From: Rhodospirillaceae bacterium
GTDB lineage: Bacteria; Pseudomonadota; Alphaproteobacteria; Rhodospirillales; Casp-alpha2
NCBI GenBank assembly: GCA_002686255.1
Contig: NZAZ01000114.1
Span: 27,594-91,593, forward strand
Length of the DNA stretch: 64,000 nucleotides
Reading direction: 5' to 3'
In this document: positions 36,100-43,892 of the stretch, one piece after another
Numbering within the stretch: position 1 is the first letter of the stretch
Layout of the letters: the number at the start of each line of letters is the position of its first letter
The notes under the pieces: generated by a model
Databases searched by the model: none
What the model was told of the DNA's origin: nothing
What the model saw: the letters and a program-made list of their open reading frames with translations, nothing else
Program-made: the position numbers and the translations under genes

Positions 36100-37835
36100 G
36101 ACGATTGACCTTCTGCTGTATGGCCCGGCCGGGACCGGGTTATGGCGAAGCTAAACACGATAACCGGCAAAATGCCAAAACCAACGATAGCCAGCGCCGC
36201 CAGGGACGCCTCGCCCAACTGTTCGTCGGAGGCGTATTGATGCACATAGGTCGCCAGGGTGTGAAAATTGAACGGCCTGAGGATCACCGTCATCGGCAGT
36301 TCCTTCATGCTGTCGACAAAGACCAGCATCGCCGCCGTCAGCATACTGCCCCGGATCAGCGGAAGGTGGATGCGGCGCAGCGTGCTCAACGGGCCGTGCC
36401 CGAGGCTGCGCGAAGCGCCGTCCATGCTCGGCGTGACTTTGGCCAGGCTGGCCTCGACGGTGCCGAACGACAGCGCCAGAAATCTGACCAGATAACCGAA
36501 AGTTACGGCGGCGATGGTGCCGCTGAACAGAAGCCCCGTCGATATCCCGAAGGTTCCGCGCATGAAGCCGTCGATGCCGTTGTCCAGCGCGCCCAGGCTG
36601 ACCAGCACGCCGACGGCCAGGACCGATCCGGGAACGGCGTAGCCGAGGCTGGCGAAGCGGGCCATGAAGGTTACGATCTTTTGCTTCCGAATCCGCACCC
36701 CGTAGGCCATGAAAATACCGATGGCGAGGGCGAGGGCCGCCGCCAAGCCCGACAGCATAACGCTGTTGCCGGCATGGCGGAAAACCTCAGCATTGGCCGC
36801 CGCCTCGAAATGGATCACCGCATAACCGCCCAGCACCGCCGCCGGCAGGACGAAGCCGAGCACCACCGGCAGCGCGCAGCCGATGGTCGCCAGAAGCCTG
36901 GCCCAGCCTTGCAGTTCATATCCGGGCAAGGCCTTGTATTTGGACGTGGTGTGGTGGAAGCGTTGTTTGCGCCGGGCGAAGCGTTCGGTCAGCACCAGGA
37001 AGACAACGAAGAACAACAAAAGTCCGGCCAGTTGCGCGGCGCCGGCTATGTTGTTCATGTTCAGCCAGACGTCATAGATGCCGAGCGTGAAGGTGCTGAC
37101 GGCGAAGAAATCCACCGTCCCGAAATCGTTCAGCGTTTCCATCAGCACCAGGGAGGTGCCGATGACGATGGCCGGCCGCGCCAACGGCAGGGCGACGGAG
37201 AAAAAGCTCCGCCACGGGCCACGGCCCAGCATCCGGCTGGCTTCCAGCACGCACACCGATTGTTCCATGAAGGCGGCGCGCGACAGCAGATAGACATAAG
37301 GATAGAGAACCAGGGTCATCATCGAAACGGCGCCGCCGAGCGAACGGATTTCCGGGAACCAGTATTCCCGTTTCAAAGTCCAGCCGAAGACGTCGCGCAA
37401 CAAGCCCTGGACCGGACCGGCGTATTCCAGAATGTCGGTATAGACATAGGCGATCACGTAAGCCGGCATGGCCATCGGCAACAACATCGCCCATTCGAAG
37501 ATGCGTTTGCCCGGAAACCGGCAGGTGCTGACCAGCCACGCCGTGCCGACCCCGATGATCAGGGTGCCGACGCCGACGCCGATCATCAGTTGTAATGTGG
37601 TGGAGATGTATAACGGCAGAACGGTGGAGGCCAGATGCGACCAGATATCGTCGCCGGGCGTCAGGCCGATGAAGATAACGGCCACGATCGGCACCGTCAC
37701 CGCCGCCGCGATAAGAACGGTTCCGATGCTCCACACGTTGACCCATGACCATAAATCCTTCTTGACCCAGGGAGTCCGGGGGGGGGCCATGCCAACCGTT
37801 GTTGCTTCACTCGTCACTATCGATTCATCCTTCAT
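36096..37835 (-). CDS. fbpB: Ferric iron ABC transporter permease (double domain)
   Basis: A 579-residue membrane protein with about twelve hydrophobic segments in two repeated halves, each with the binding-protein-dependent permease loop ('SRMLGRGPWRSFFSVALPLARPAI' near 215 and 'SRSLGHGPLSTLRRIHLPLIRGSML' near 480), where the E/S-A-A-G-x9-I-x-L-P coupling helix binds the ATPase. The fused-permease layout is typical of FbpB/SfuB iron transporters. It sits 43 bases after fbpA. Confidence 0.92.
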   Translation of the reverse strand: MKDESIVTSEATTVGMAPPRTPWVKKDLWSWVNVWSIGTVLIAAAVTVPIVAVIFIGLTPGDDIWSHLASTVLPLYISTTLQLMIGVGVGTLIIGVGTAWLVSTCRFPGKRIFEWAMLLPMAMPAYVIAYVYTDILEYAGPVQGLLRDVFGWTLKREYWFPEIRSLGGAVSMMTLVLYPYVYLLSRAAFMEQSVCVLEASRMLGRGPWRSFFSVALPLARPAIVIGTSLVLMETLNDFGTVDFFAVSTFTLGIYDVWLNMNNIAGAAQLAGLLLFFVVFLVLTERFARRKQRFHHTTSKYKALPGYELQGWARLLATIGCALPVVLGFVLPAAVLGGYAVIHFEAAANAEVFRHAGNSVMLSGLAAALALAIGIFMAYGVRIRKQKIVTFMARFASLGYAVPGSVLAVGVLVSLGALDNGIDGFMRGTFGISTGLLFSGTIAAVTFGYLVRFLALSFGTVEASLAKVTPSMDGASRSLGHGPLSTLRRIHLPLIRGSMLTAAMLVFVDSMKELPMTVILRPFNFHTLATYVHQYASDEQLGEASLAALAIVGFGILPVIVFSFAITRSRPGHTAEGQSS

Positions 37836-37878
37836 CCCAACAGAAGCGGCCCGCCGGGTACGCGGAAAATCCGGCGCG

Positions 37879-38913
37879 TCAGTTATTGAACCGGACCTTG
37901 TCCATGATCCGGGTCGCCTGCGTTCGGTGCTCGGCGATCTTGGACAGGAACGTTTCGTCGGCCTTGAATTTTCCCCAGCCGGCGACGATAGGGTGCGGCT
38001 TGACCCCCGCCTTGATGGGGTATTCGAAGTTGCCTTCGGCGTAGATCTTCTGCGCCGCGCCGCCGCTCAGGAATTCGATCAGCTTGACGGCGTTGGCCTT
38101 GTTCTTGGCGCCCTTGGTCACGCCGGCGCCGCTGATGTTGACATGGGTGCCGCGGCCGCCCTGGTTGGGGAAGATGACGTTGACGGCGGCGGCCCATTTT
38201 TTCTGTACCGGGCTTTTCTCGTTGGTCATCATCTTGCCCATGTAATAGGTGTTGCCGAGCGCCACGTCGCACTCGCCCTGGTAGACCGCCTTCACCTGGG
38301 CGCGGTCGTTGCCTTGCGGTTTGCGGGCTAAATTGGCCTTGAGGCCACGGGCCCAGGCTTCGGCGGCGGCCTCGCCTTTCGCCGCGATGATCGACGCCAG
38401 CAACGAAACGTTATAGACGTGCTTGCCGGAACGGGTGCAGACCCGGCCCTTCATGTGGGGCTGGGCCAAATCTTCGTAGGTGGCCGCCTCGCCCGGCTTG
38501 ACCCGCTTTTTATGAGCGAAAATGATCCGCGCGCGCGTCGTCAACCCAAACCATAGACCTTTCGGATGACGGAACCGGGCCGGCACATTGCTTTCCAGCA
38601 TACGCGATTTCGCCGCCTGGAGGAGATCGGCCTCGACCAGGTTGTGAAGGTTGCCGATGTCGGCCGTCAGGATCAGGTCGGCGGGGCTGTTGGCGCCTTC
38701 GGCCTTGAGCCGTTCCAGCATGCCTTTCTTCAAATACACCATGTTGACCTTGATTCCGGTCTCCTTGGTGAAGGCGTTGAGCAGCGGGTTCATGAGGAAC
38801 GGCTGGCGATAAGAATAAAGATTGACCTCGGCCGCCGAGGCGCTGGTTGCCATGGCCGTCAAGCCCGATGCGGGGCCGAGGATCATGGCCGCGAAAATTA
38901 CTTTGAAATTCAT
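37879..38913 (-). CDS. fbpA: Periplasmic ferric iron-binding protein
   Basis: A 344-residue binding protein with an N-terminal signal peptide (cleavage near 'TSASAAEV', residue ~27). The mature domain begins 'VNLYSYRQPFLMNPLL' and contains the adjacent tyrosines 'GNTYYMGKMM', the iron-coordinating pair of FbpA/FutA proteins. It delivers ferric iron to FbpBC. First gene of the fbpABC operon; its promoter region carries a 47-bp palindrome expected to be an iron-responsive control site. Confidence 0.93.
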   Translation of the reverse strand: MNFKVIFAAMILGPASGLTAMATSASAAEVNLYSYRQPFLMNPLLNAFTKETGIKVNMVYLKKGMLERLKAEGANSPADLILTADIGNLHNLVEADLLQAAKSRMLESNVPARFRHPKGLWFGLTTRARIIFAHKKRVKPGEAATYEDLAQPHMKGRVCTRSGKHVYNVSLLASIIAAKGEAAAEAWARGLKANLARKPQGNDRAQVKAVYQGECDVALGNTYYMGKMMTNEKSPVQKKWAAAVNVIFPNQGGRGTHVNISGAGVTKGAKNKANAVKLIEFLSGGAAQKIYAEGNFEYPIKAGVKPHPIVAGWGKFKADETFLSKIAEHRTQATRIMDKVRFNN

Positions 38914-38975
38914 CAGGTTTAAACTCCAGGTTCTCGGTTGCCCGTTTGACTTTAAAGTCCGTCATTTATGCCCCG

Positions 38976-39022
38976 CCCAATCTATTATTGATAATGCGAC
39001 GCATTTTCAATAATAGATTGGG
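38976..39022. promoter_or_regulatory. 47-bp near-perfect palindrome upstream of fbpA
   Basis: Arms of 23 bases around a single central A match with one mismatch. The outer 16 bases are perfect: CCCAATCTATTATTGA (38976-38991) against TCAATAATAGATTGGG (39007-39022), with an inner AATGCG-A-CGCATT. On the minus strand it overlaps a plausible -35 (TTGAAA) and -10 region for fbpA, whose start codon is 63 bases downstream. The AT-rich core with GATAAT/ATTTTC resembles Fur/Irr-type iron boxes, but is longer than a single box. Confidence 0.7.
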
Positions 39023-39195
39023 GTCTTTTAGGCCCTTCAGTCAAGAAATTTTTTTGCTACCCTTCGGCGGGCAACCCATAAAGGCACCCCGACAGTTGGT
39101 CGGGCGGGGTCCGGCAAACGGGGATTTTCGGAGCGAATTAGGGCGCCGGGAGAAAATCGGCTGAAAATACCCGGCCGGAGACGAGTGCGTGGGGC

Positions 39196-39717
39196 CTAAG
39201 CCGAAAAAAAAGAAATAGTGAGCCAGACAAGAACGCCAACAAATGGGGCGGCGAGCCCGGAGATTATCCCCCATTTGAACTTTTTCGCGTTCGACATTAG
39301 AACCCCGTGATTATCGTTGATCTTACCCTGATAACTCTCTGCCTGTTCAGGCGGGGCGTCTCCAGGTTTAGTTCTCTGTTCGACATCCTGGTCCCGACTT
39401 TCAGGCTGGCTTTCCGGAAGATCAAAGCCAACGGAAAACGCTGCCCAAACACATAGCGCCGAGCCTGATAAGAAAAGAAGGGCCGCCGCGATGCCCCCAA
39501 CGAATGCACCGTCAAAACCACCGGCCCGCTGAGACGACACTAATATAATTAACCCTGCGATAGTTACAGTCCCCGCTACGGCAAAGACAATCGCCATCAC
39601 TGCCGCACGCTCGCCCGCTGTTGTTGGGAGTGTTAGTTGCCTCTGAAGGTATACCTCGCCCTCACGAACAGTTTCCTTCGTTGTTTTAGGGTCGGCTTTC
39701 GACCTATCTCGTCCCAC
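39196..39717 (-). CDS. Hypothetical membrane protein
   Basis: A 173-residue protein with a charged N-terminal part, two adjacent membrane helices ('AVMAIVFAVAGTVTIAGLIIL', 'GGIAAALLFLSGSALCVWAAF'), a polar acidic linker of ~50 residues rich in Glu/Gln/Pro, and a third C-terminal helix ('WGIISGLAAPFVGVLVWLTI'). No family is recognised. Its start codon lies 13 bases from the terminus of an IS6-family remnant, so its upstream control region was probably replaced by the insertion event that created the island edge. Confidence 0.5.
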   Translation of the reverse strand: MGRDRSKADPKTTKETVREGEVYLQRQLTLPTTAGERAAVMAIVFAVAGTVTIAGLIILVSSQRAGGFDGAFVGGIAAALLFLSGSALCVWAAFSVGFDLPESQPESRDQDVEQRTKPGDAPPEQAESYQGKINDNHGVLMSNAKKFKWGIISGLAAPFVGVLVWLTISFFSA

Positions 39718-39729
39718 AACACACTCGTT

Positions 39730-39870
39730 GGCAATGTCAGATTAACCGGGCGTGAGCTGGCTGATCAGGTGCGGTCAAGACTCTCACGCGGCGAGTTGAC
39801 GCCACTCGGCCAGAGCAGTAGAGCGGTTCTGTTTGAAAATGTCACGGCGGTTGAGGTGGCGGTTTTTCTT
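39730..39870 (-). mobile_element. IS6-family insertion sequence remnant (left island edge)
   Basis: From GGCAATGTCAGATTAAC (39730) onward this matches the right-hand remnant at 54529 over ~140 bases with roughly 80% identity by eye. Read on the minus strand it encodes the last residues of an IS6-family transposase ('RHLNRRDIFKQNR...ALAEWRQLAA', stop at 39784-39786). Everything upstream of that in the transposase is missing. It has the same orientation as the right-hand copy. Confidence 0.75.
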
Positions 39871-39979
39871 ATGGGCTTATCCACCTCACCGCCGGCGGAT
39901 TTCCAGTTCGATCATTTACAATATCTTGAATATGAGACCCAAGTTCGGTTACACTTTTCCTAGTGGCAAAATAATAACT

Positions 39980-40008
39980 ACCCGGGTCCTGTAATCCGGG
40001 TCTTTTTT
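39980..40008 (+). terminator. Rho-independent terminator
   Basis: ACCCGG (39980-39985) pairs with CCGGGT (39996-40001) over a 10-base loop, and a run of T follows (TCTTTTTT). It lies between the IS remnant and the PAS-LuxR gene and would insulate the island operon from readthrough. Confidence 0.7.
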
Positions 40009-40078
40009 ATCGCTTGGTCCGTCTCCCTTCCTATGCAGGCGATGGTCCTAATCTCTTCAATTCGGAGAGAGCGAGCCA

Positions 40079-40858
40079 GTGGGGGTGAAGCCATTGCCTA
40101 ATCTTTCGGACCTGCTCTACCGTGCGGTCGACGGCGTATTCGCGGTCGATACGCGCCAACGGATCGTTCTTTGGAACGCAGCTTGCGGCCAATTGCTGGG
40201 CATTTCCTCGAAGGACGCGCTTGGGCATAACTGCTCCGAAATTCTTCAGGGCATCGGCCCGACGGGACAGTCCTTCTGCCAGACAAGGTGCGACGTGGCC
40301 GGCCTGATCAATGGGCGCCAGGCGACGTGCGGGTTCCCCATTCATGTCCGCTCATCCGGCGATAAAAATTTAAAGTTCTGGGTCAACATTATACTAGTGC
40401 CATCTCTGCACGATGATTCCTGGCTTTGCGTCCACCTTCTGCGTCGGGATGCCCCCTTGGATGTCCTGGATGTCCTGGAAAACACGGTTCCCGGGGTCAG
40501 GCCGGGCCGGGAAGACAATTCCCGGGCTGGTGATTCGCCGCCGCCACCAGTCCCTTGCCCCCTGACCGCTCGCGAGCGCATGGTCGTTGAACTGCTGGCG
40601 GAGGGCCTGTCGACGGGGGCGATTGCAAAGGTATTGGGCATCCGTCTCGTAACCGTGCGCAATCACATCCAGCACATTCAGGCCAAGCTCGGGGTTCACA
40701 GCCGGGCGGAAACCGTTGCCTACGCCTATCGGCACAACCTTGTCCAGGGCATATCCCATGTCCGGGCGGGCGGCCCAAAAGAAAAAACGCAGCCGGCAAA
40801 GGCGGGACGCGCAACCCGGATGAATGAACGGGTACAGGCGAAGAGGGAAGGGCGATGA
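40079..40858 (+). CDS. PAS-LuxR transcriptional regulator with cysteine-rich PAS domain
   Basis: A 259-residue regulator. Residues ~10-120 form a PAS domain ('LYRAVDGVFAVDTRQRIVLWNAACGQLLGISSKDALG') carrying several cysteines in its second half ('HNCSEIL', 'SFCQTRCDV', 'TCGFPI'), a pattern seen in a subfamily of PAS-LuxR proteins and suited to redox or metal sensing. A proline-rich linker leads to a LuxR helix-turn-helix ('PLTARERMVVELLAEGLSTGAIAKVLGIRLVTVRNHIQHIQAKLGVHSR'). There is no receiver domain. Start is GTG 40079 with GGAGAG upstream. It overlaps the next gene by 4 bases and is the likely regulator of the sulfur island. Confidence 0.85.
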   Translation: MGVKPLPNLSDLLYRAVDGVFAVDTRQRIVLWNAACGQLLGISSKDALGHNCSEILQGIGPTGQSFCQTRCDVAGLINGRQATCGFPIHVRSSGDKNLKFWVNIILVPSLHDDSWLCVHLLRRDAPLDVLDVLENTVPGVRPGREDNSRAGDSPPPPVPCPLTARERMVVELLAEGLSTGAIAKVLGIRLVTVRNHIQHIQAKLGVHSRAETVAYAYRHNLVQGISHVRAGGPKEKTQPAKAGRATRMNERVQAKREGR

Positions 40859-41127
40859 CCAAGAAAATCATTGTGCTGGTCGGAAACCGGCAGGCGGAAG
40901 CGCTTCGCATGGCGCTGGGAATGACCCTTGCCGATGACGCCGTGGATGTATGCGTGGTGGGGGGAAAGCTTGAGGAAACCGAAGCCAACACCCAGAACCT
41001 GGAGCTATTGGAGGAAATGGATGTCGATGTCTTTACGTGCCGCAAGGAAAACGAAGGACTGGAATTCGTCGCCCCCGAAGACCTCGCCGCCAGGCTGACC
41101 CAGTACGACCATATCCTTCCCTATTGA
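40855..41127 (+). CDS. DsrE-like small sulfur-relay protein
   Basis: A 90-residue single-domain protein ('KIIVLVGNRQAEALRMALGMTLADDAVDVCVVGGKLEET') with the alternating beta/alpha pattern of DsrE/TusCD proteins. One cysteine lies in 'VCVVGG' and another in 'FTCRKENEG'; the latter is in a plausible position for a sulfur-carrying residue. DsrE-fold proteins relay persulfide sulfur between carriers. It overlaps the LuxR gene by 4 bases, so regulator and relay protein are co-translated. The family assignment is by fold pattern and is moderate. Confidence 0.65.
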   Translation: MTKKIIVLVGNRQAEALRMALGMTLADDAVDVCVVGGKLEETEANTQNLELLEEMDVDVFTCRKENEGLEFVAPEDLAARLTQYDHILPY

Positions 41128-41239
41128 GCGCTGATTGGGCCCGATCCGGCACCGCCGGAAGCGGCCTTTCCGAGGGATGGCCCGGCCGCGAGCACCCGCG
41201 CAAAACGGCCGTTTCCCCTTTCACGCCAACGCCTGCGGT

Positions 41240-41255
41240 TGATGCACTTGCATCA
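41240..41255. promoter_or_regulatory. Putative operator, copy 1 (TGATGC-ACTT-GCATCA)
   Basis: Perfect 6-bp arms around a 4-base spacer, in the 342-base gap (41128-41469) before the second DsrE-like gene. A TATAGT hexamer lies at 41277-41282. A nearly identical 16-mer (14 of 16 bases) occurs at 52615-52630 upstream of the rhodanese gene. The rest of the gap shows no gene. Confidence 0.6.
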
Positions 41256-41469
41256 TTCCGCCGCTTTATCTGCCACTATAGTATTTTCCCAGTGCCGGAA
41301 ATGTTGACGGGCGCATTTTTGCGAACGAAACGCTTCCTGTGTCACTAGGCGAATTCGGGACCCGCGCTTCGCCGCAAGGGGAGCACCCTGAAAACGGGCG
41401 CCAACATGCCCAGGCGTCGGATGCATTGCCAATCGCGGGTCCGGGAGCCGACAAAGAGAGGAGCCGGGG

Positions 41470-41772
41470 TTGAAGCTGGGAATTCTCGTGAATACGGACC
41501 GGCACCTGGATCATGTGCTGGGAATCATCCGGGCGGCCGTGAGCAAAAACCATCAGGTGATGGTCTTCGCGATGGACGAAGGCATCCATCTGTTTGGCGA
41601 CCCGTCCTTCAGCGATCTGGCGGGGGCCGACAACGTGTCCATGAGCATTTGTCGGCACAGCGCGGAGCGCCTGGAGATCGAAACGGAAAACCTTGCCGAG
41701 GAAATTACGGCCGGAAGCCAGTTTGAGAACGCGCTGATGGCCCACGATGCGGACAGAATGATTGTTTTATAA
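41470..41772 (+). CDS. DsrE family protein
   Basis: A 100-residue DsrE-fold protein ('KLGILVNTDRHLDHVLGIIRAAVSKNHQVMVFAMDEGIHLFG') with the conserved cysteine position in 'NVSMSICRHSAE', corresponding to the active cysteine of DsrE/TusD. It would receive or donate persulfide sulfur in the cytoplasm. Start is TTG 41470 behind a GAGGAG site. It is followed 16 bases later by a DsrH/TusB-like gene. Together with the gene at 40855 this looks like an unusual DsrE-DsrE-DsrH set. Confidence 0.75.
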   Translation: MKLGILVNTDRHLDHVLGIIRAAVSKNHQVMVFAMDEGIHLFGDPSFSDLAGADNVSMSICRHSAERLEIETENLAEEITAGSQFENALMAHDADRMIVL

Positions 41773-41788
41773 AAAAACCGGCGAAGCC

Positions 41789-41959
41789 ATGAAGATACTT
41801 CACATTCTCAACGACGGGCCCGATGAATTTTCCGGCAGGATCATAGACGCCCAATCCGAAAGCAACGAGGTCACGGTCGTCGATCTGAGCGAGGGGAACA
41901 TTTCCTATAAATCGCTCGTCGACGCGATTTTCTCATGCGACAGGGTCATTTCCTGGTAG
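41789..41959 (+). CDS. Short DsrH/TusB-like protein
   Basis: A 56-residue protein beginning 'MKILHILNDGPDEFSGRIIDA', which resembles the MxLHxxNxSP start of DsrH/TusB, and ending 'AIFSCDRVISW' with a cysteine near the usual sulfur-relay position. It is shorter than typical TusB (~95 residues). The frame extends to an ATG at 41762, but ATG 41789 starts exactly at the conserved sequence. Probably a partner of the DsrE-like protein just upstream. Confidence 0.6.
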   Translation: MKILHILNDGPDEFSGRIIDAQSESNEVTVVDLSEGNISYKSLVDAIFSCDRVISW

Positions 41960-42044
41960 GGCGGCGGCATGGCCGCTTGGGCGCGGGTGACGGTATGGGG
42001 AGGAAAAGAAGCGGTTAATACGTGATGATTGAGGACATGACATT

Positions 42045-43880
42045 TTGGAACAGGCGATGAACGGGACGTCAAAGACATGTTTTAAAGGCCTGTTGCCGCG
42101 GTTGACCAGGCCGGGACCGGCCGCTTTTTCCGCATGGGCCCGTCCAGCCGGCGGCCGTGGGCTGCCGCTCAAGCAAGAGGAGGAGGCCGTCGCTGTCCTC
42201 CTTGTTTCCCTGTCTGCTCTGACCGTATTCCTCGCCCTTTACGTCTTTCGGTCGTTCGACGATAACCGGCTGACGAGCTGGCAGTGGACAGTTTCCGAGA
42301 CCCAGGTCTGGCCGATGTTCCTGGTCCTGCTCACCGGGATTTTGCTGGCCCACGTTTTGTCCGGGATCACCCTGCCGCGGCGCTGGACGGTTGCGGCGTT
42401 ATTCGCGGCCTCCTTCATGACCGCCGGTATTTTCTGGCGTGAGCCGGAGGTTATCATCGATGCCGGCCGCTATTTTACCCAGGCCAAGCATCTCGCGCTT
42501 TTCGGGGTGGGATCTTTTGTTATGGAATGGGGCAGGGCTATCCCGGTGTGGACGGACTTGCCCTTGGTTCCCTTCCTCTATGGTTTGGTCTTCAGCATTT
42601 TCGGCGAGGATCGCACCGCCGTCCAGGTGTTGACGACGCTGTTCTTCTCCGGGACCGTCGTGCTGACCTACGCCATCGGCCGGACCTTATGGAATGAAAC
42701 CGTCGGCGTGATCGCCGGCGTGCTTCTCCTCGGCATGCCCTACCTGCTGATCCAGGTTCCCCTCATGCTAGTCGATGTTCCGACCATGTTTTTCCTTACC
42801 CTGGCTGTTTTTGCCACGATCGTTGCCCTCGGGCGCGGCGGCAAAGCTTGGCTGGCCCTGGCGTCGGTGACGATCGGCCTGTCCCTGCTGACCAAGTATT
42901 CCGCCTGGGTGATGCTCAGCGTGCTTGCCGTCGTTTTTCTGGTCCACCTGATTGAGCGGGGGTGGGTGATCGTGGGGCGCGCCGGCGCGATCATGGGGGT
43001 CTCCGGGCTCCTGATCGCGCCGGCCGTGCTTTGGAAATACGGCGTGTTCGCCGAGCAGATCAAACTCTTGGTGGATTATCAGGCGCCGGGGCTTCAGCGT
43101 TGGGGGGAAAGCCACCTTTCAACGTTTTTCTTTCAAATCCATCCCTTCGTCACGGTTGCCGCTCTGGGTTCCGTCGCCGTTGCCGTCGTCCGGAAAGACC
43201 TCAGGTTTTTGATCGTCTGCTGGGTGGTGTTGTTGTTGATGGTTCTGGAAGTCAGGCGCATCCGCTATGTCATTCCGGCGCTGCCGATGCTTGCATTGAT
43301 GGCGGCCTACGGAATGCGGCAACTACGGAACGCACGGATCGTCCGCCACCTGGTGGCCTGCACCGTGATCTCGGCGCTGGTCACCGCAACCTTCGGCTAT
43401 CTTCCCTTCCTGAGCGGGACCAGCGCGGTCAACCTAAAGGACGCGGGCGCGTACCTTTCTTCCATCGGCGGCCAAAGTGTGGAAGTCATCGTCCTGGCGC
43501 AGGCCCGGTCTTCCGTCAACCCGGCGGCGGCGGTCCCGATTCTCGATCTGCACACCGACAAGGACATCGTCATCGCCGGGACGAGTCCCGATCTTGCGCC
43601 CCCGGATTCGATCGGGACCTCGCCGGTCCGTTTCACCTGGGAGACACCGTCGCCCCTTTATCCAAAAGCCGCGCCGGCGGCGCCGACGGACGCGGCGGCG
43701 CTCGCCGTCATATCGGATGGCCGGGGCGGCCCGCTGCCGGAACCAGTCCGGCGGAGGATCGCGGAACTCAAGCGGATCAGCGAATTCGCCGTATCCGACC
43801 GCGTGTTCCGATACAAGACCATCGTGACGATCTACAGGCCGCATGAAACAGCCGGCGGCCGGGTTTCAATCATGCGCTAG
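42045..43880 (+). CDS. Glycosyltransferase family 39 / ArnT-like membrane protein
   Basis: A ~611-residue membrane protein with about eleven hydrophobic segments and a C-terminal periplasmic domain of ~150 residues. The first extracytoplasmic loop carries 'EPEVIIDAGRYFTQAKHLA', matching the acidic loop of PMT/ArnT-type GT-C enzymes, and 'PLVPFLYGLVFSIFGEDRTAVQVL' is the characteristic following segment. These enzymes move a sugar from a polyprenyl-phosphate donor onto protein or lipid. The start may be TTG 42045 or ATG 42057. The basic N-terminal ~45 residues before the first helix are unusual. Acceptor unknown. Confidence 0.8.
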   Translation: MEQAMNGTSKTCFKGLLPRLTRPGPAAFSAWARPAGGRGLPLKQEEEAVAVLLVSLSALTVFLALYVFRSFDDNRLTSWQWTVSETQVWPMFLVLLTGILLAHVLSGITLPRRWTVAALFAASFMTAGIFWREPEVIIDAGRYFTQAKHLALFGVGSFVMEWGRAIPVWTDLPLVPFLYGLVFSIFGEDRTAVQVLTTLFFSGTVVLTYAIGRTLWNETVGVIAGVLLLGMPYLLIQVPLMLVDVPTMFFLTLAVFATIVALGRGGKAWLALASVTIGLSLLTKYSAWVMLSVLAVVFLVHLIERGWVIVGRAGAIMGVSGLLIAPAVLWKYGVFAEQIKLLVDYQAPGLQRWGESHLSTFFFQIHPFVTVAALGSVAVAVVRKDLRFLIVCWVVLLLMVLEVRRIRYVIPALPMLALMAAYGMRQLRNARIVRHLVACTVISALVTATFGYLPFLSGTSAVNLKDAGAYLSSIGGQSVEVIVLAQARSSVNPAAAVPILDLHTDKDIVIAGTSPDLAPPDSIGTSPVRFTWETPSPLYPKAAPAAPTDAAALAVISDGRGGPLPEPVRRRIAELKRISEFAVSDRVFRYKTIVTIYRPHETAGGRVSIMR

Positions 43881-43892
43881 GAGGAATGTCAG

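Noticed and set aside
35988..37595. 535-codon plus-strand open frame
   Set aside because: It is the antisense shadow of fbpB/fbpC, rich in Arg, Gln and His, with no domain; the minus-strand genes have clear ABC motifs.
41128..41469. Additional small gene in the gap between DsrE-like genes
   Set aside because: Frames here are short, lack ribosome-binding sites and read through the putative operator and promoter.
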